Assembly (NCBI GenBank): GCA_947258495.1
Contig: CAMYIN010000097.1
Coordinates: 1 to 64,000, forward strand
DNA from: an uncultured Gammaproteobacteria bacterium
Lineage (GTDB): Bacteria > Pseudomonadota > Gammaproteobacteria > Arenicellales > JAANXG01
Direction of reading: 5' to 3'
Length of the DNA: 64,000 nucleotides
The notes below the pieces were generated by a model, which did not search any database, was not told the DNA's origin, and saw nothing but the letters and a program-made list of their open reading frames with translations. The translations under genes and the position numbers were made by a program. Positions 31,421 to 43,661 of the stretch are shown piece after piece. How positions within the stretch are numbered: position 1 is the first letter of the stretch; the number at the start of each line of letters is the position of its first letter.

Positions 31421-31621
31421 TCAGACGAGGCCTTCGAATCTTGTCCCCGACTCGAATCCGAACACGGACCCGAGGTCGAGATCCCGGATCAGCCTGTCCA
31501 CCGCCTCCTGGCCGTGTTCCCGCTGCACCTCCGCGAGAATGAGGCGCGCGGAATTGCGATTGTAAAAACCCCCGAAATCGGCCTGCACCTTCAGCAGTTC
31601 GTAGGCCTTTTCCAGCGTCAT
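31421..31621 (-). CDS. small conserved-looking hypothetical protein (66 aa)
   Basis: MTLEKAYELLKVQADFGGFYNRNSARLILAEVQREHGQEAVDRLIRDLDL; sits directly downstream of pfp on the same strand. Confidence 0.65.
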   Translation of the reverse strand: MTLEKAYELLKVQADFGGFYNRNSARLILAEVQREHGQEAVDRLIRDLDLGSVFGFESGTRFEGLV

Positions 31622-31650
31622 GGGTGTCGCCTCCCCAATGCGGGGCAGCC

Positions 31651-32922
31651 TCAGACCTCGAATTTGTGCGGCAGCTTTTTCTTCACCGGCAGGTTCTTCA
31701 GCCGCACGTAGCGCGGCATGCCGTTCGCATAGGGCGGATAGTCTTCGCCGCGAATGAGCGGCGCCAGGTAGTCGCGACAGCGTCGGGTAATGCCGAAGCC
31801 GTCGCGCGAAATGAAGTTCTTCGGCATCATTTTTTCCACGTTGGCGACCTTGTCCAGCGGCGCCAGTTCGATTTTCCAGCGGTAGGGCTTGTTTGACACG
31901 CGTTTGATGGCCGGCATCACCGCGTTGTGGCCCTTGAGTGCCAGGCGAACGGCTTCCCGGCCCACCGCGTAGGCCTGCTCCACATCGGTCTTGGAAGCTA
32001 TATGGCGTGCTGCGCGCTGCAGGTAATCCGCCACCGCCCAGTGGTACTTGAGGTCGAGATCCTGTTTCACCATGTTGGCCACCACCGGCGCCACGCCTCC
32101 CAGTTGCGCGTGGCCGAAGGCGTCCGTCAGGCCCTGGTCGGAGAGAAACCGGCCTTCGGGCCCTTTCACGCCCTCGGATACCACGACCGAGACGTAGCCG
32201 TGCTGTTTCACCAGCTGGTCGACCCTGTCTATGAATTTCTGCCGATCGAATCGCACCTCGGGAAACAGGATGAGGACCGGAATCGGGGTGTCTTCGCTCG
32301 ACGCCAGGCCGCCGGCGGCGGCGATCCAGCCCGCATGCCGACCCATGACCTCGATGATGAACACCTTGGTCGAGGTCTTGGCCATGCTCGCCACATCGAA
32401 ACTCGCTTCCCGGGTCGAGACCGCGATGTATTTCGCTACCGAGCCGAAGCCCGGGCAGTTGTCCGTGATAGGCAGGTCGTTATCCACGGTCTTGGGGACG
32501 TGGATGGCCTGTATCGGATAACCCATGGTCTCCGAGAGTTGCGACACCTTCAGGCACGTATCCGCCGAATCTCCACCACCGTTGTAAAAGAAATATCCGA
32601 TATTGTGCGCCTCGAACACTTCTATCAGCCGCTGGTACTCGCGCCTGTTTTCCTCCAGGCTCTTGAGTTTGTATCGGCACGAGCCGAAAGCGCCGGAGGG
32701 CGTGTGGCGGAGTGCGGCTATTGATCTTGCGTTTTCCCGATTGGTATCTATGAGGTCTTCGGTCAGGGCCCCGATGATGCCGTTGCGCCCGGCGTAGACC
32801 CGTCCGATCTTGTTCTTGTGCTTTCTTGCGGTTTCGATGACGCCACAGGCGCTGGCGTTGATCACCGCGGTGACGCCGCCGGATTGGGCATAGAAGGCAT
32901 TCTTCGGTTTGATTTTAGGCAT
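31651..32922 (-). CDS. pfp: pyrophosphate-dependent 6-phosphofructokinase
   Basis: NGGGDSADT and VPKTVDNDLP (Lys typical of PPi-type PFK), MGRHAGWIA. Confidence 0.92.
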   Translation of the reverse strand: MPKIKPKNAFYAQSGGVTAVINASACGVIETARKHKNKIGRVYAGRNGIIGALTEDLIDTNRENARSIAALRHTPSGAFGSCRYKLKSLEENRREYQRLIEVFEAHNIGYFFYNGGGDSADTCLKVSQLSETMGYPIQAIHVPKTVDNDLPITDNCPGFGSVAKYIAVSTREASFDVASMAKTSTKVFIIEVMGRHAGWIAAAGGLASSEDTPIPVLILFPEVRFDRQKFIDRVDQLVKQHGYVSVVVSEGVKGPEGRFLSDQGLTDAFGHAQLGGVAPVVANMVKQDLDLKYHWAVADYLQRAARHIASKTDVEQAYAVGREAVRLALKGHNAVMPAIKRVSNKPYRWKIELAPLDKVANVEKMMPKNFISRDGFGITRRCRDYLAPLIRGEDYPPYANGMPRYVRLKNLPVKKKLPHKFEV

Positions 32923-32967
32923 GTTCCCCTCTGATGGTTGCTGAAATGGTTGTCCCGTCCAATCGTG

Positions 32968-33336
32968 TCAGAGATCTTTTCCGGTGACGCCCGAGGTCAC
33001 GCCTTCCCGATCCCTTTCGCTGTCCGACTGTACCTGCAGTAATGCCGACACGCATTCCTGGATGTCGTCGTACTTGTCGAGGCCGGTGCCGAACTGATCC
33101 GAGGGCTCGTAAAAAAATTGACAGCGGTACTCGCGCACTCCGGTCTTGAATATCACAAAGCTGCAGTCACGCTCCTTCCAGAATACGGTAGGGCATTCGC
33201 GCAGATCGTTAGAGGACGGGTCCAGCCGCAACTCGGCGTCCGCGAGGTGAAGCTCCACGGATTTCTTGTAACGCAGCTGCAAAAGATCCCGTATTATGTC
33301 CAGCTCCGACTCACTGAAATCAGGAATAACAGGCAT
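32968..33336 (-). CDS. hypothetical protein
   Basis: 122 aa from MPVIPDFSESELDIIRDLL; coding-like composition. Confidence 0.65.
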   Translation of the reverse strand: MPVIPDFSESELDIIRDLLQLRYKKSVELHLADAELRLDPSSNDLRECPTVFWKERDCSFVIFKTGVREYRCQFFYEPSDQFGTGLDKYDDIQECVSALLQVQSDSERDREGVTSGVTGKDL

Positions 33337-33440
33337 GATTCGACTCCCGGAGACGCGGATTTTCCCATAATGCCGTGATTCTGCAAGCGCGGGCGGAGGC
33401 GATGCGGTTGGTGCCCGGCGCGAGGGCATTTATAGTATAA

Positions 33441-34532
<1,092 letters not shown>

Positions 34533-34580
34533 CATCGACCTTACCGCGATACGCGGTGGTCACCGACGGTATGCCAGGCG

Positions 34581-34976
34581 ATGGCTGAAAGCAGGCCGAA
34601 ACCTACCGACATCAGGCTGCATCAGCAGTCCCGCGTGCTGGAAACGGCGTTCGACGACGGCGCCCGGTTCAAGCTGCCGTGCGAATATCTGCGCGTATAC
34701 TCCCCATCCGCGGAGGTGCGGGGCCACGGGCCCGGTCAGGAGGTGCTGCAGATGGGGAAGGAGAAGGTAAACATCGTCGCCATCGAGCCGGTGGGAAGCT
34801 ATGCCGTGATGCTGCGGTTCGATGACGGCCACGATACAGGTATCTATTCCTGGGAAACGCTTTATGAACTCGGCGCCAAACGCAAGGAGTACTGGGAGGC
34901 CTACCTCAGGCGTTTGAAAGACGCCGGTCATGAAAGGAACCCACAACCCTACGACGATCTGATGCGCGGTGACTGA
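34581..34976 (+). CDS. DUF971 family protein
   Basis: [57 protein letters not shown]. Confidence 0.9.
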   Translation: MAESRPKPTDIRLHQQSRVLETAFDDGARFKLPCEYLRVYSPSAEVRGHGPGQEVLQMGKEKVNIVAIEPVGSYAVMLRFDDGHDTGIYSWETLYELGAKRKEYWEAYLRRLKDAGHERNPQPYDDLMRGD

Positions 34977-35727
34977 CACGAATCGCGACAAGTATACACA
35001 CTTCGGATTCCGTGACGTCCGCGAGAAAGAAAAATCGCGACTGGTGGGCGAGGTTTTTCATTCGGTTGCGGACAGATACGATCTCATGAACGACCTCATG
35101 TCGTTCGGCGTTCACCGGATGTGGAAGCAGTTTGCCGCGGCCCTGAGCAACGTCAGGAGTGGCGATGCAGTGTTGGACATTGCCGCGGGAAGCGGGGATC
35201 TGACGAAAAAGTTCGCGCACCGGGTCGGAGAGTCCGGACTGGTGGTCTCGACCGACATCAACGCGGCGATGTTGCGACGCGGACGAGACCGATTGGCGGA
35301 TGCCGGTATCGTCGGCAATGTATTCTACGTTCAGGCGGACGCGGAGAAACTGCCGTTTGCGGAGAATTCCTTTCACTGCATCAGTATCGGTTTCGGCTTG
35401 CGCAATGTGACGCGCCAGGAGCAGGCGCTGCAATCCATGTACCGGTGCCTGATACCGGGCGGGCGGGTCGTGATCCTGGAGTTTTCGCGTCCAACCTCGA
35501 AGCTGCTTCGCAGGCTTTACGACGGTTATTCGTTCGGTGTGTTGCCGCAACTCGGACGATGGGTCGCGGGGGACAGGGGCAGTTACCGATACCTCGTCGA
35601 ATCGATTCGAAAGCAACCCACCCAGGAGGAGTTGCGGGCGATGATGGAAGCGGCCGATTTCGAACGTGTCGCCTACCATAATCTCAGCGGGGGCATCGTC
35701 GCAGTGCACAGCGGCTACAAGCTTTGA
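34969..35727 (+). CDS. ubiE: demethylmenaquinone/ubiquinone methyltransferase
   Basis: [48 protein letters not shown]. Confidence 0.96.
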   Translation: MTDTNRDKYTHFGFRDVREKEKSRLVGEVFHSVADRYDLMNDLMSFGVHRMWKQFAAALSNVRSGDAVLDIAAGSGDLTKKFAHRVGESGLVVSTDINAAMLRRGRDRLADAGIVGNVFYVQADAEKLPFAENSFHCISIGFGLRNVTRQEQALQSMYRCLIPGGRVVILEFSRPTSKLLRRLYDGYSFGVLPQLGRWVAGDRGSYRYLVESIRKQPTQEELRAMMEAADFERVAYHNLSGGIVAVHSGYKL

Positions 35728-35776
35728 GCGGTCGCCGACGAACATTGAGAATTCAGTCCGGGGTGACGAAAGCGGC

Positions 35777-36373
35777 ATGTTGTTTGACCTGATCGAATCC
35801 GGTGGAAATTGGTTGCTTCGTTTGGACCCCGAATCCGTCCGCCGAATGCGTGAGCTCCAGGGCGTGGTCGTATGTCTGGAGATAGAGGGTCTGCACCAGC
35901 GGTTGTATCTCATGCCGAAGGAAGACGGCATCGCGATCCGCCGCGGCCATGAGGGTCCCGCCGACGTGACCTTGTCGGGATCCCCCGTCACGATTGCACA
36001 ACTGGGTCTTCGCGGGATTCAGGGCAAGATTTTCCAGGACGGCAAGTTGACGATCGAGGGCGACGTCGAACTGGGTCAGCGCTTTCAGAATGTGTTGTCG
36101 CAGATCGACTTGGACTGGGAGGAATTCGTGGCACGCATATTGGGCGACGTACCGGCCCGTCAGCTCGGTAATCTGTTGCGCGGCTTCGGCGACTGGCAGC
36201 GGAGCGCCCGAACCACGGCGCTTCAGAATGCGTCAGAGTACCTGCAGGAAGAAGCCCGACTGCTGGCGCCCGCCTCGCTGGTGTCGCAATTCACCGCCGC
36301 GGTTGACGAACTGCGTTCCGCTGTGGACCGGCTCGAGCAGCGCGTACAGAGACTGCGATCTCTTAAGCCATGA
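35777..36373 (+). CDS. ubiJ: ubiquinone biosynthesis accessory factor UbiJ (SCP2 domain)
   Basis: Position between ubiE and ubiB; SCP2-like GPADVTLSGSPVTIAQL, C-terminal coiled coil. Confidence 0.85.
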   Translation: MLFDLIESGGNWLLRLDPESVRRMRELQGVVVCLEIEGLHQRLYLMPKEDGIAIRRGHEGPADVTLSGSPVTIAQLGLRGIQGKIFQDGKLTIEGDVELGQRFQNVLSQIDLDWEEFVARILGDVPARQLGNLLRGFGDWQRSARTTALQNASEYLQEEARLLAPASLVSQFTAAVDELRSAVDRLEQRVQRLRSLKP

Positions 36374-38025
36374 TGCGTCCGTCGCAGTTCTTCCGGCTCC
36401 TGCGCATTTCGCAGGTGTTCGCAAAACACGGGCTGGACGACTTCGTTACCGCGATTCACCTGTTTCGCCCTTACCGCTACGTCTCCTACCTCATGCCGTG
36501 GCGCTGGCGGCGTTCGATGCGAAAACCGCGCGGCAAACGCCTGCGGGAAGCGTTGGAGGAACTGGGCCCGGTGTTTGTCAAATTCGGGCAGATGCTGTCG
36601 ACCCGGCCGGACTTGATCTCGGAGGACCTGGCGAACGAGTTGAGCAAGCTGCAGGACCAGGTCCCGCCCTTCTCCAGCGCGAGCGCCAAGTCCGTGATTG
36701 AACACGCGTACGAAGCACCGTTGGACAGGTTCTTCTCTTCCTTCGAATCCACACCCATGGCGTCCGCCTCCGTGGCCCAGGTGCATCCGGCGACGCTGTT
36801 GAACGGAACCGACGTAGTGGTGAAGGTCCTGCGGCCTAACATTCAAAACGTAATCGATCGCGATATCGAGTTGCTCTACACGGTCGCGCGCCTGGCGGAG
36901 AAATACTGGGAAGAAGGTCCACGTTTACGTCCCGTGGACATCGTCGATGAATACAACAAGACCATCCACAACGAATTGGACCTGAGAATGGAGGCAGCCA
37001 ACGCCAGTCAATTGCGCTCCAACTTCGAGGGTTCGGATATCATCTACGTGCCGGAGGTGTACTGGGATGTGACGCGCAAAGATGTGATGGTGATGGAGCG
37101 TATCCACGGCATCCCTATCCGCGACATCGAGGCCTTACGGGCCGCCGGCATCGATATGCGCACGCTCGCGCACAACGGCGTAGAAATCTTTTTCACCCAG
37201 GCTTTCCGAGACGGCTTTTTCCACGCCGACATGCACCCGGGCAACATATTCGTCTCCGACAGTGGGCAGTACAGAGCAGTTGATTTCGGCATCATGGGCA
37301 CCCTCAGCGACGACGACAAGCGTTATCTGGCGGAGAATTTTCTCGGCTTTTTCAATCGAGACTATCGCGCCGTCGCCGAGGCGCATCTGACCGCAGGCTG
37401 GGTGCCGGCGCACACCAAGGTGGACGAGTTCGAGGCCGCCATCCGGACCGTGTGTGAGCCTATATTCGCCAAACCGATCAGCGAAATCTCGTTCGGGAAA
37501 CTGGTGGTGCAGCTGTTTCAGACGGCGCGGCGATTCGAAATGCCGATCCAGCCGCAACTGGTATTGCTGCAGAAGACGCTGCTGAATATAGAGGGCCTGG
37601 GGCGACAGCTGTATCCCCAGTTGGATCTCTGGGAGACGGCGAAACCGTTCCTGGAGAAGTGGATGCGTAGACAGGTCGGCCCCGCGGCATTTCGTGACGG
37701 CCTCAAGCGCGAGCTCCCCAAGTGGGGCCGGGTGCTGCCGGAAATTCCCACACTGGCGCACGGACTGCTGCGCAAGTTGCACGACGACGAGACCGCGAGC
37801 CGGCGCCAGACCGACGAACTGGCGCGGTTACGCAAGACGCTGCTCGCCAACCATCGTCGCCAGTTCGTCGGCACGGTCGGCGCGGTGCTGCTGCTCGCGG
37901 CGGCCATTCTCGCGGCCCTGGACGGTTATGCGCCGCTCATGGTCCACGACATGCCGCTGTCGACCTGGGTGCTCGGTGGGTTGGGCGTGGGGTTTCTGTT
38001 GCTGAGCTGGCCCAACGGGAAATAA
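36370..38025 (+). CDS. ubiB: ubiquinone biosynthesis kinase-like protein UbiB
   Basis: LEELGPVFVKFGQMLSTRPDL, ASASVAQVHPA, HADMHPGNIFV, C-terminal TM segments. Confidence 0.95.
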   Translation: MMRPSQFFRLLRISQVFAKHGLDDFVTAIHLFRPYRYVSYLMPWRWRRSMRKPRGKRLREALEELGPVFVKFGQMLSTRPDLISEDLANELSKLQDQVPPFSSASAKSVIEHAYEAPLDRFFSSFESTPMASASVAQVHPATLLNGTDVVVKVLRPNIQNVIDRDIELLYTVARLAEKYWEEGPRLRPVDIVDEYNKTIHNELDLRMEAANASQLRSNFEGSDIIYVPEVYWDVTRKDVMVMERIHGIPIRDIEALRAAGIDMRTLAHNGVEIFFTQAFRDGFFHADMHPGNIFVSDSGQYRAVDFGIMGTLSDDDKRYLAENFLGFFNRDYRAVAEAHLTAGWVPAHTKVDEFEAAIRTVCEPIFAKPISEISFGKLVVQLFQTARRFEMPIQPQLVLLQKTLLNIEGLGRQLYPQLDLWETAKPFLEKWMRRQVGPAAFRDGLKRELPKWGRVLPEIPTLAHGLLRKLHDDETASRRQTDELARLRKTLLANHRRQFVGTVGAVLLLAAAILAALDGYAPLMVHDMPLSTWVLGGLGVGFLLLSWPNGK

Positions 38026-38116
38026 TCGGCGTTGCCTCTGGCGCCCCTCTCGATAGAGGTATATATTCCCACCAGCATATTGGGGGATTATGGTTCAAAT
38101 AGGACTAAGCCATGGT

Positions 38117-38141
38117 TTACTTGACCATATTAGTCGGGTAT
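38117..38141 (+). promoter_or_regulatory. IscR type 1 binding site overlapping the -35 of iscR-suf promoter
   Basis: TTACTTGACCATATTAGTCGGGTAT matches ATASYYGACTRWWWYAGTCRRSTAT at 23/25 positions; TTGACC -35 inside it and TACATT -10 with 17-bp spacing. Confidence 0.82.
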
Positions 38142-38223
38142 TTTACATTTCAATAAATCTGCCCCGTCATCCAATCGTTCTACGCGCCCGATGGTTTGGG
38201 CAGAGCAAGCAGGAGTCGCGACT

Positions 38224-38700
38224 ATGAGACTGACTACGAAAGGCCGTTACGCTGTCACCGCAATGATGGATCTGGCAATACACGAGGTCTCCGGGCCGGT
38301 GACCTTGAGCGACATTGCCACGAGCCAAAATATTTCCCTGTCCTATCTGGAGCAGCTGTTCGCGGCGTTGCGTAAAGCCGGGCTGGTGAAGGGTCTGCGG
38401 GGGCCTGGAGGCGGTTATCGCTTGGCCATACCGGCGAGCGACATATCCGTTGCCGACATCATTACCGCGGTTGACGAAAAAGTCGACGTCACGCGCTGTG
38501 GGGGTCGCGGGGACTGTCAAGACGGGCAGCCGTGTCTGACCCACGAGCTTTGGAAGGATCTGAGCCGCCAGCTGTATGAATTTCTCGACAAGATCAAGCT
38601 GGGTGAACTGACTCAGTGGCCCTGCGTGCAGGAGAGGTCACAGCAGCAGGACGTGCGCCTGGGCCGCGTCGGTACCGCGTCTTCCAACGCTTCCGTCTGA
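38224..38700 (+). CDS. iscR: Fe-S cluster regulator IscR (Rrf2 family)
   Basis: [18 protein letters not shown]; cluster ligands [16 protein letters not shown] (C-x5-C-x5-C-x2-H). Confidence 0.95.
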   Translation: MRLTTKGRYAVTAMMDLAIHEVSGPVTLSDIATSQNISLSYLEQLFAALRKAGLVKGLRGPGGGYRLAIPASDISVADIITAVDEKVDVTRCGGRGDCQDGQPCLTHELWKDLSRQLYEFLDKIKLGELTQWPCVQERSQQQDVRLGRVGTASSNASV

Positions 38701-38715
38701 GGTCACCGAGCGATC

Positions 38716-40179
38716 GTGACGGAGCGTGCACCGGTGACGAGTCCTGCGAACGACCTCGACCGGCTGGTCGGTCGGGAGTACAAGGAGGGTTTCGTCACAG
38801 AAATCGATGCCGAGACTTTGCCCCCGGGCCTCAACGAGGACGTGGTGCGCGCGATTTCGGAAAAAAAGCGGGAGCCGGCGTTCATGCTGGAGTGGAGGTT
38901 GCAGGCGTACCGCCACTGGCTGACGATGCGCGAGCCCCGGTGGGCCCAGGTGCAGTATTCGCCGATCGATTATCAGGCCATCAGCTACTATTCCGCTCCC
39001 AAGCAGACGCCCGGTCCCAAGAGCCTGGAGGAGGTGGACCCCAAGCTGCTCGAGACCTATGAAAAACTGGGTATCCCCCTCGAAGAACAAAAGGCGCTTG
39101 CGGGCGTGGCTGTGGACGCCGTTTTCGACAGCGTGTCGGTGAAAACCACGTTTCGCAACACGCTCGCGGAGGCGGGAGTCATCTTTTGCTCCATCTCCGA
39201 GGCGTTGCAGGAGCATCCCGAGTTGGTGCGGCGATACCTGGGTTCGGTCGTGCCGCAGGGTGACAATTTTTACGCCGCACTAAATTCCGCGGTATTCAGC
39301 GACGGTTCTTTTGTTTACATTCCCAAGGGTGTTCGCTGCCCCATGGAGTTGTCGACGTATTTTCGCATCAACGCCATGAACACCGGCCAGTTTGAACGCA
39401 CGCTGATCATCGCCGACGAGGGCAGCTACGTCAGTTATCTCGAGGGTTGCACGGCGCCCATGCGCGACGAGAACCAGCTGCACGCGGCCGTAGTGGAGTT
39501 GATCGCCCTGGAAAACGCGCAGATAAAATATTCCACCGTGCAGAACTGGTATCCCGGTGACGAGCTCGGGCGGGGAGGAATCTACAACTTCGTCACCAAG
39601 CGCGGCGCGTGCCGGGGCCACCGTTCGAAGATTTCCTGGACCCAGGTGGAGACGGGTTCCGCCATCACCTGGAAGTATCCGAGTGTGCTCCTCGAGGGCG
39701 ACGGCTCCGTGGGTGAGTTTTATTCCGTGGCCCTGACGAACAATCGGCAGCAGGCCGACACCGGCACCAAGATGATACACATCGGAAAGAACACCGCGAG
39801 CACGATCATTTCCAAAGGCATCTCCGCCGGACACGGTCAGAACACCTACCGTGGATTGGTGAAAGTGCTGAGCGGATCGGATAACGCGCGCAATTACTCA
39901 CAATGCGATTCGCTGTTGCTGGGCGATCGCTGCGGCGCACACACCTTCCCCTACGTCGAGGTGAAAAACCCTACAGCCCGGGTGGAACACGAGGCTACGA
40001 CGTCCAAGATCAGCGACGATCAACTGTTCTATTGTCGACAGCGGGGGTTGTCCGAGGAGGATGCGGTGTCCATGATCGTAAACGGATTCTGTAAAGAAGT
40101 ATTCAGGGAACTGCCCATGGAGTTCGCCGTGGAGGCGCAGAAGCTTCTGGATGTGAGCCTGGAAGGGGCGGTCGGCTAG
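38716..40179 (+). CDS. sufB: Fe-S cluster assembly scaffold SufB
   Basis: [58 protein letters not shown]. Confidence 0.96.
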   Translation: MTERAPVTSPANDLDRLVGREYKEGFVTEIDAETLPPGLNEDVVRAISEKKREPAFMLEWRLQAYRHWLTMREPRWAQVQYSPIDYQAISYYSAPKQTPGPKSLEEVDPKLLETYEKLGIPLEEQKALAGVAVDAVFDSVSVKTTFRNTLAEAGVIFCSISEALQEHPELVRRYLGSVVPQGDNFYAALNSAVFSDGSFVYIPKGVRCPMELSTYFRINAMNTGQFERTLIIADEGSYVSYLEGCTAPMRDENQLHAAVVELIALENAQIKYSTVQNWYPGDELGRGGIYNFVTKRGACRGHRSKISWTQVETGSAITWKYPSVLLEGDGSVGEFYSVALTNNRQQADTGTKMIHIGKNTASTIISKGISAGHGQNTYRGLVKVLSGSDNARNYSQCDSLLLGDRCGAHTFPYVEVKNPTARVEHEATTSKISDDQLFYCRQRGLSEEDAVSMIVNGFCKEVFRELPMEFAVEAQKLLDVSLEGAVG

Positions 40180-40273
40180 TCGCCTATTCGTTTGTTACGC
40201 AGAGCACGGCGCGTGCACCCGGGACCAACGCCGCCTGCGCGTTCCACTATTGACCGGAAGTTGACTCATCGAA

Positions 40274-41050
40274 ATGTTGAAGATCGAGAACTTGCACGTT
40301 GATGTTGACGGTACGCCGATACTGAAGGGCATCGATTTAGAGGTTCGTGCCGGGGAGGTTCATGCGATCATGGGCCCCAATGGTTCGGGCAAGAGCACCT
40401 TGGCGAACGTACTTACGGGTCGCGACGGATACGAAGTCACTCAGGGCAAGATCAGCTATCGGGACCGGGACCTGTTCGCGCTGTCGACGGAGGAGCGAGC
40501 CCGGGAGGGGATTTTTCTCGCGTTTCAGTATCCGGTGGAGATCCCGGGCGTGAGCAATTTGTATCTGCTCAAAGCGGCCCTCAACTCCAAGCGCAAGCAC
40601 CTGGGACTCGGCGAGTTGTCGGCGGTGGAGTTCTTGAAGCTGATCAAGGAAAAAGTCAAATTGGTGCAGATGAAGGAAGAATTCCTGCACCGGTCGGTAA
40701 ACCAAGGATTCTCCGGTGGTGAGAAGAAGCGCAACGAGATACTGCAACTGGCGGTGTTGGAGCCGCTGCTAGCGATACTGGACGAGACCGATTCCGGACT
40801 CGACATAGACGCTCTGAAGATCGTCGCCCACGGCGTCAACTCGCTGCGCGATGCGGAGCGCGCCATTATCGTCGTCACGCACTACCAGCGGTTGCTCGAC
40901 TATATTGTGCCGGACTACGTTCATGTATTGGCCAATGGACGGGTCGTAAAGTCCGGGGACAAGGAATTGGCGCTCGAGTTGGAGAAACACGGCTATACGC
41001 AGCTTGTGCAATCGTCCGGTGAAGGTGCGGCGCGTTCCGCGGGAGCTTGA
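40274..41050 (+). CDS. sufC: Fe-S cluster assembly ATPase SufC
   Basis: ABC Walker A GPNGSGKS, GFSGGEKKRNEILQ, LDETDSGLD. Confidence 0.97.
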   Translation: MLKIENLHVDVDGTPILKGIDLEVRAGEVHAIMGPNGSGKSTLANVLTGRDGYEVTQGKISYRDRDLFALSTEERAREGIFLAFQYPVEIPGVSNLYLLKAALNSKRKHLGLGELSAVEFLKLIKEKVKLVQMKEEFLHRSVNQGFSGGEKKRNEILQLAVLEPLLAILDETDSGLDIDALKIVAHGVNSLRDAERAIIVVTHYQRLLDYIVPDYVHVLANGRVVKSGDKELALELEKHGYTQLVQSSGEGAARSAGA

Positions 41051-42396
41051 ATACCGTGACCGATCCCGTACGTCAATCGTACGTCGACTCCCACCGTAGT
41101 GTTGCGCAACGACTTCCGGGAAGCGCGCAGCCGTGGCTGCGGCGGGTACGCGAAGCCGGTCTTTCACGCTTCAATAACGTCGGATTTCCCACCCTGCGAG
41201 ACGAAGACTGGAAATACACCGACGTTCGGGTCATCGCCAAGCAACCGTTCTTGCCCGTACTCGACCCCGGCGACGGTGTCGACGGTGAACGTTTGCGGCC
41301 GCTCTCGTTTGCGGGTTTGGAGAGCCATCGTTGTGTCTTCGTCAACGGTCACTATGCGCCGCACCTCTCCGCACTCGGCACACTAGCGGATGGAATCGTG
41401 GTGGACAACCTGGCAACGGTCCTGAATCAGCAGCCCCGGGAGCTGGAGGGAGAACTGGGCCGCAGCGCGCCCGGAGAGCTCCACGGGTTCGCCGCACTGA
41501 ATACGGCCTATCTCATGGATGGCGCCTATGTCCGCCTGGGCCGCAACTGCGAGTTGGAGCTCCCCATTGAGTTGATCTACGTATCGACGGGTACTGACGA
41601 CAACCGGCGGGTTACCTATCCGCGGAACCTAATAATCGCGGAAAGCGGCAGCCGTGCCGTGATCGTGGAACGCTTCGTCGGTCTGGGACAGAACCGATAC
41701 CTGACCAGCGCGATAACCGAAGTCATCGCCGGGCCTTCGGCGCACATCGACTACTACAAGCTGCAGGAGGAGAGCCAGCGCGCGTATCACGTGCACGGCT
41801 TGTATCTCGAGCAGGCGCGGGACAGTGCGGTCACGACGAACAATATCGCCTTGGGCGCCGCCATCGCCCGCACCGACATCCAGGTCTCCCTCGCCGCTCC
41901 GGGGACATGCAGCAAACTCAACGGGCTTTACATCGGTACCGGCAAGCAGCATATCGACAACCACACCCAGGTCGACCATCGGTCGCCGCACTGTATCAGC
42001 GATGAGTTCTACAAGGGCGTCCTGGATGGCCGCGCCCGCGCGGTCTTTCACGGGCGTGTCGTCGTGCACCAGGATGCGCAGCACACCGACGCCCAGCAGC
42101 AGAACAAGAATCTGTTGTTGTCTCCGAACGCCGAAGTCGATACCAAACCCCAGCTCGAAATCTATGCCGACGATGTCAAGTGTTCCCACGGCGCAACCGT
42201 CGGCCAGCTCGATCCCGATGCGATTTTCTATCTCCGGTCACGGGCACTTGACGAATCGACTGCGCGTAACCTACTGACCTACGCGTTCGCCAACGATGTC
42301 ATCAACCGATTTGCGCTGGATCCGATTCGACGGGCGATGGAGGGTCGTCTGGTGTCGAAATTACTGCACGGCCAGCAGTTAGAGGATTTGGCGTGA
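41047..42396 (+). CDS. sufD: Fe-S cluster assembly protein SufD
   Basis: SufBD fold: DDVKCSHGATVGQLDPDAIFYLRSRALDE. Confidence 0.94.
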   Translation: MNTVTDPVRQSYVDSHRSVAQRLPGSAQPWLRRVREAGLSRFNNVGFPTLRDEDWKYTDVRVIAKQPFLPVLDPGDGVDGERLRPLSFAGLESHRCVFVNGHYAPHLSALGTLADGIVVDNLATVLNQQPRELEGELGRSAPGELHGFAALNTAYLMDGAYVRLGRNCELELPIELIYVSTGTDDNRRVTYPRNLIIAESGSRAVIVERFVGLGQNRYLTSAITEVIAGPSAHIDYYKLQEESQRAYHVHGLYLEQARDSAVTTNNIALGAAIARTDIQVSLAAPGTCSKLNGLYIGTGKQHIDNHTQVDHRSPHCISDEFYKGVLDGRARAVFHGRVVVHQDAQHTDAQQQNKNLLLSPNAEVDTKPQLEIYADDVKCSHGATVGQLDPDAIFYLRSRALDESTARNLLTYAFANDVINRFALDPIRRAMEGRLVSKLLHGQQLEDLA

Positions 42397-43661
42397 CCCA
42401 CGCGGAAGCATCTTTGCATCGCGCGCCTGATGCACAGAGTTTCGATATCGATCGAGTTCGCGCCGACTTCCCCATACTGCATCAAGAAGTGCACGGGCGA
42501 CTGTTGGTGTATCTCGACAATGGCGCCACCACACAGAAACCCGTGTCGGTGATAGAAACCCTTGAGCGGTATTACTATCTCGACAACGCAAACGTGCACC
42601 GGGGCCTGCACGAATTGAGCGAACGCGCCACGCGTGCCTTCGAGGCGGCGCGGGAGAAGGTGCGAAACTTCATACACGCCTCCGAAGTGCAGGAAATCGT
42701 GTTCGTTCGTGGGACCACGGAAGCGATTAATCTGGTGGCGCAAAGCTATGGCCGCCGGAATATCCGCGAGGGCGACGAGATTTTGATCACGCAGATGGAG
42801 CACCATTCCAACATCGTACCCTGGCAGCTGCTTTGCGAGCAGACCGGCGCCGTGCTGCGGATCGTGCCGATGTCCGAGCGTGGCGAACTCGTCCTCGAGG
42901 AGTTCGACCGCCTGCTCAACGAACGCACCAAAATGGTTGCGGTAACCCACGTTTCCAACGCCCTCGGCAGCATCAATCCGATCAAGACGCTGATCCGCAG
43001 GGCCCACGACGCCGGCGCGGTGGTGCTCGTCGACGGGGCGCAGGCCGTAGCGCATATACAGGTGGACGTGCGAGATCTGGATTGCGATTTCTATGCATTT
43101 TCCGGTCACAAACTGTACGCCCCCACCGGAATCGGCGTGCTTTACGGCAAACAAGCACTGTTGGAGGCGATGCCGCCCTATCAGGGCGGCGGCGAAATGA
43201 TCGAACGCGTCACCTTCGAGAAGACCACGTACAACGCGCTGCCGTACAAGTTTGAAGCCGGAACGCCGAACATTTCCGGGGCGATCGGTCTGGGATCCGC
43301 CATAGATTACGTCAAGGCCATGGGTCTGGGGGCTATATCCGCCCACGAAAGAAGCATATTGCAGTACGCGACACAAAGGGCGCTGGAGGTGCCGGGGCTG
43401 CGAATCATCGGTACCGCGTCGCTGAAGTGCAGTATTCTCTCGTTCGTCATCGACGACGTCCATCCTTCGGATGTGGGCACGATATTGGATCAGTTGGGTG
43501 TCGCCGTTCGCGCCGGTCACCATTGCGCGATGCCGGTGATGCAGTATTTCAACCTTCCCGGTACCGCACGGGCGTCCATTGGAATGTACAATACCCGCGA
43601 TGACGTGGACAGATTTATCGACGCAGTGGTGCGGGCCAAGCACATGTTGAGCAAGCAATGA
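42393..43661 (+). CDS. sufS: cysteine desulfurase SufS
   Basis: YLDNGATTQKP, FSGHKLYAPTGIGVLYGK (PLP Lys), RAGHHCAMP (active Cys). Confidence 0.96.
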   Translation: MTHAEASLHRAPDAQSFDIDRVRADFPILHQEVHGRLLVYLDNGATTQKPVSVIETLERYYYLDNANVHRGLHELSERATRAFEAAREKVRNFIHASEVQEIVFVRGTTEAINLVAQSYGRRNIREGDEILITQMEHHSNIVPWQLLCEQTGAVLRIVPMSERGELVLEEFDRLLNERTKMVAVTHVSNALGSINPIKTLIRRAHDAGAVVLVDGAQAVAHIQVDVRDLDCDFYAFSGHKLYAPTGIGVLYGKQALLEAMPPYQGGGEMIERVTFEKTTYNALPYKFEAGTPNISGAIGLGSAIDYVKAMGLGAISAHERSILQYATQRALEVPGLRIIGTASLKCSILSFVIDDVHPSDVGTILDQLGVAVRAGHHCAMPVMQYFNLPGTARASIGMYNTRDDVDRFIDAVVRAKHMLSKQ

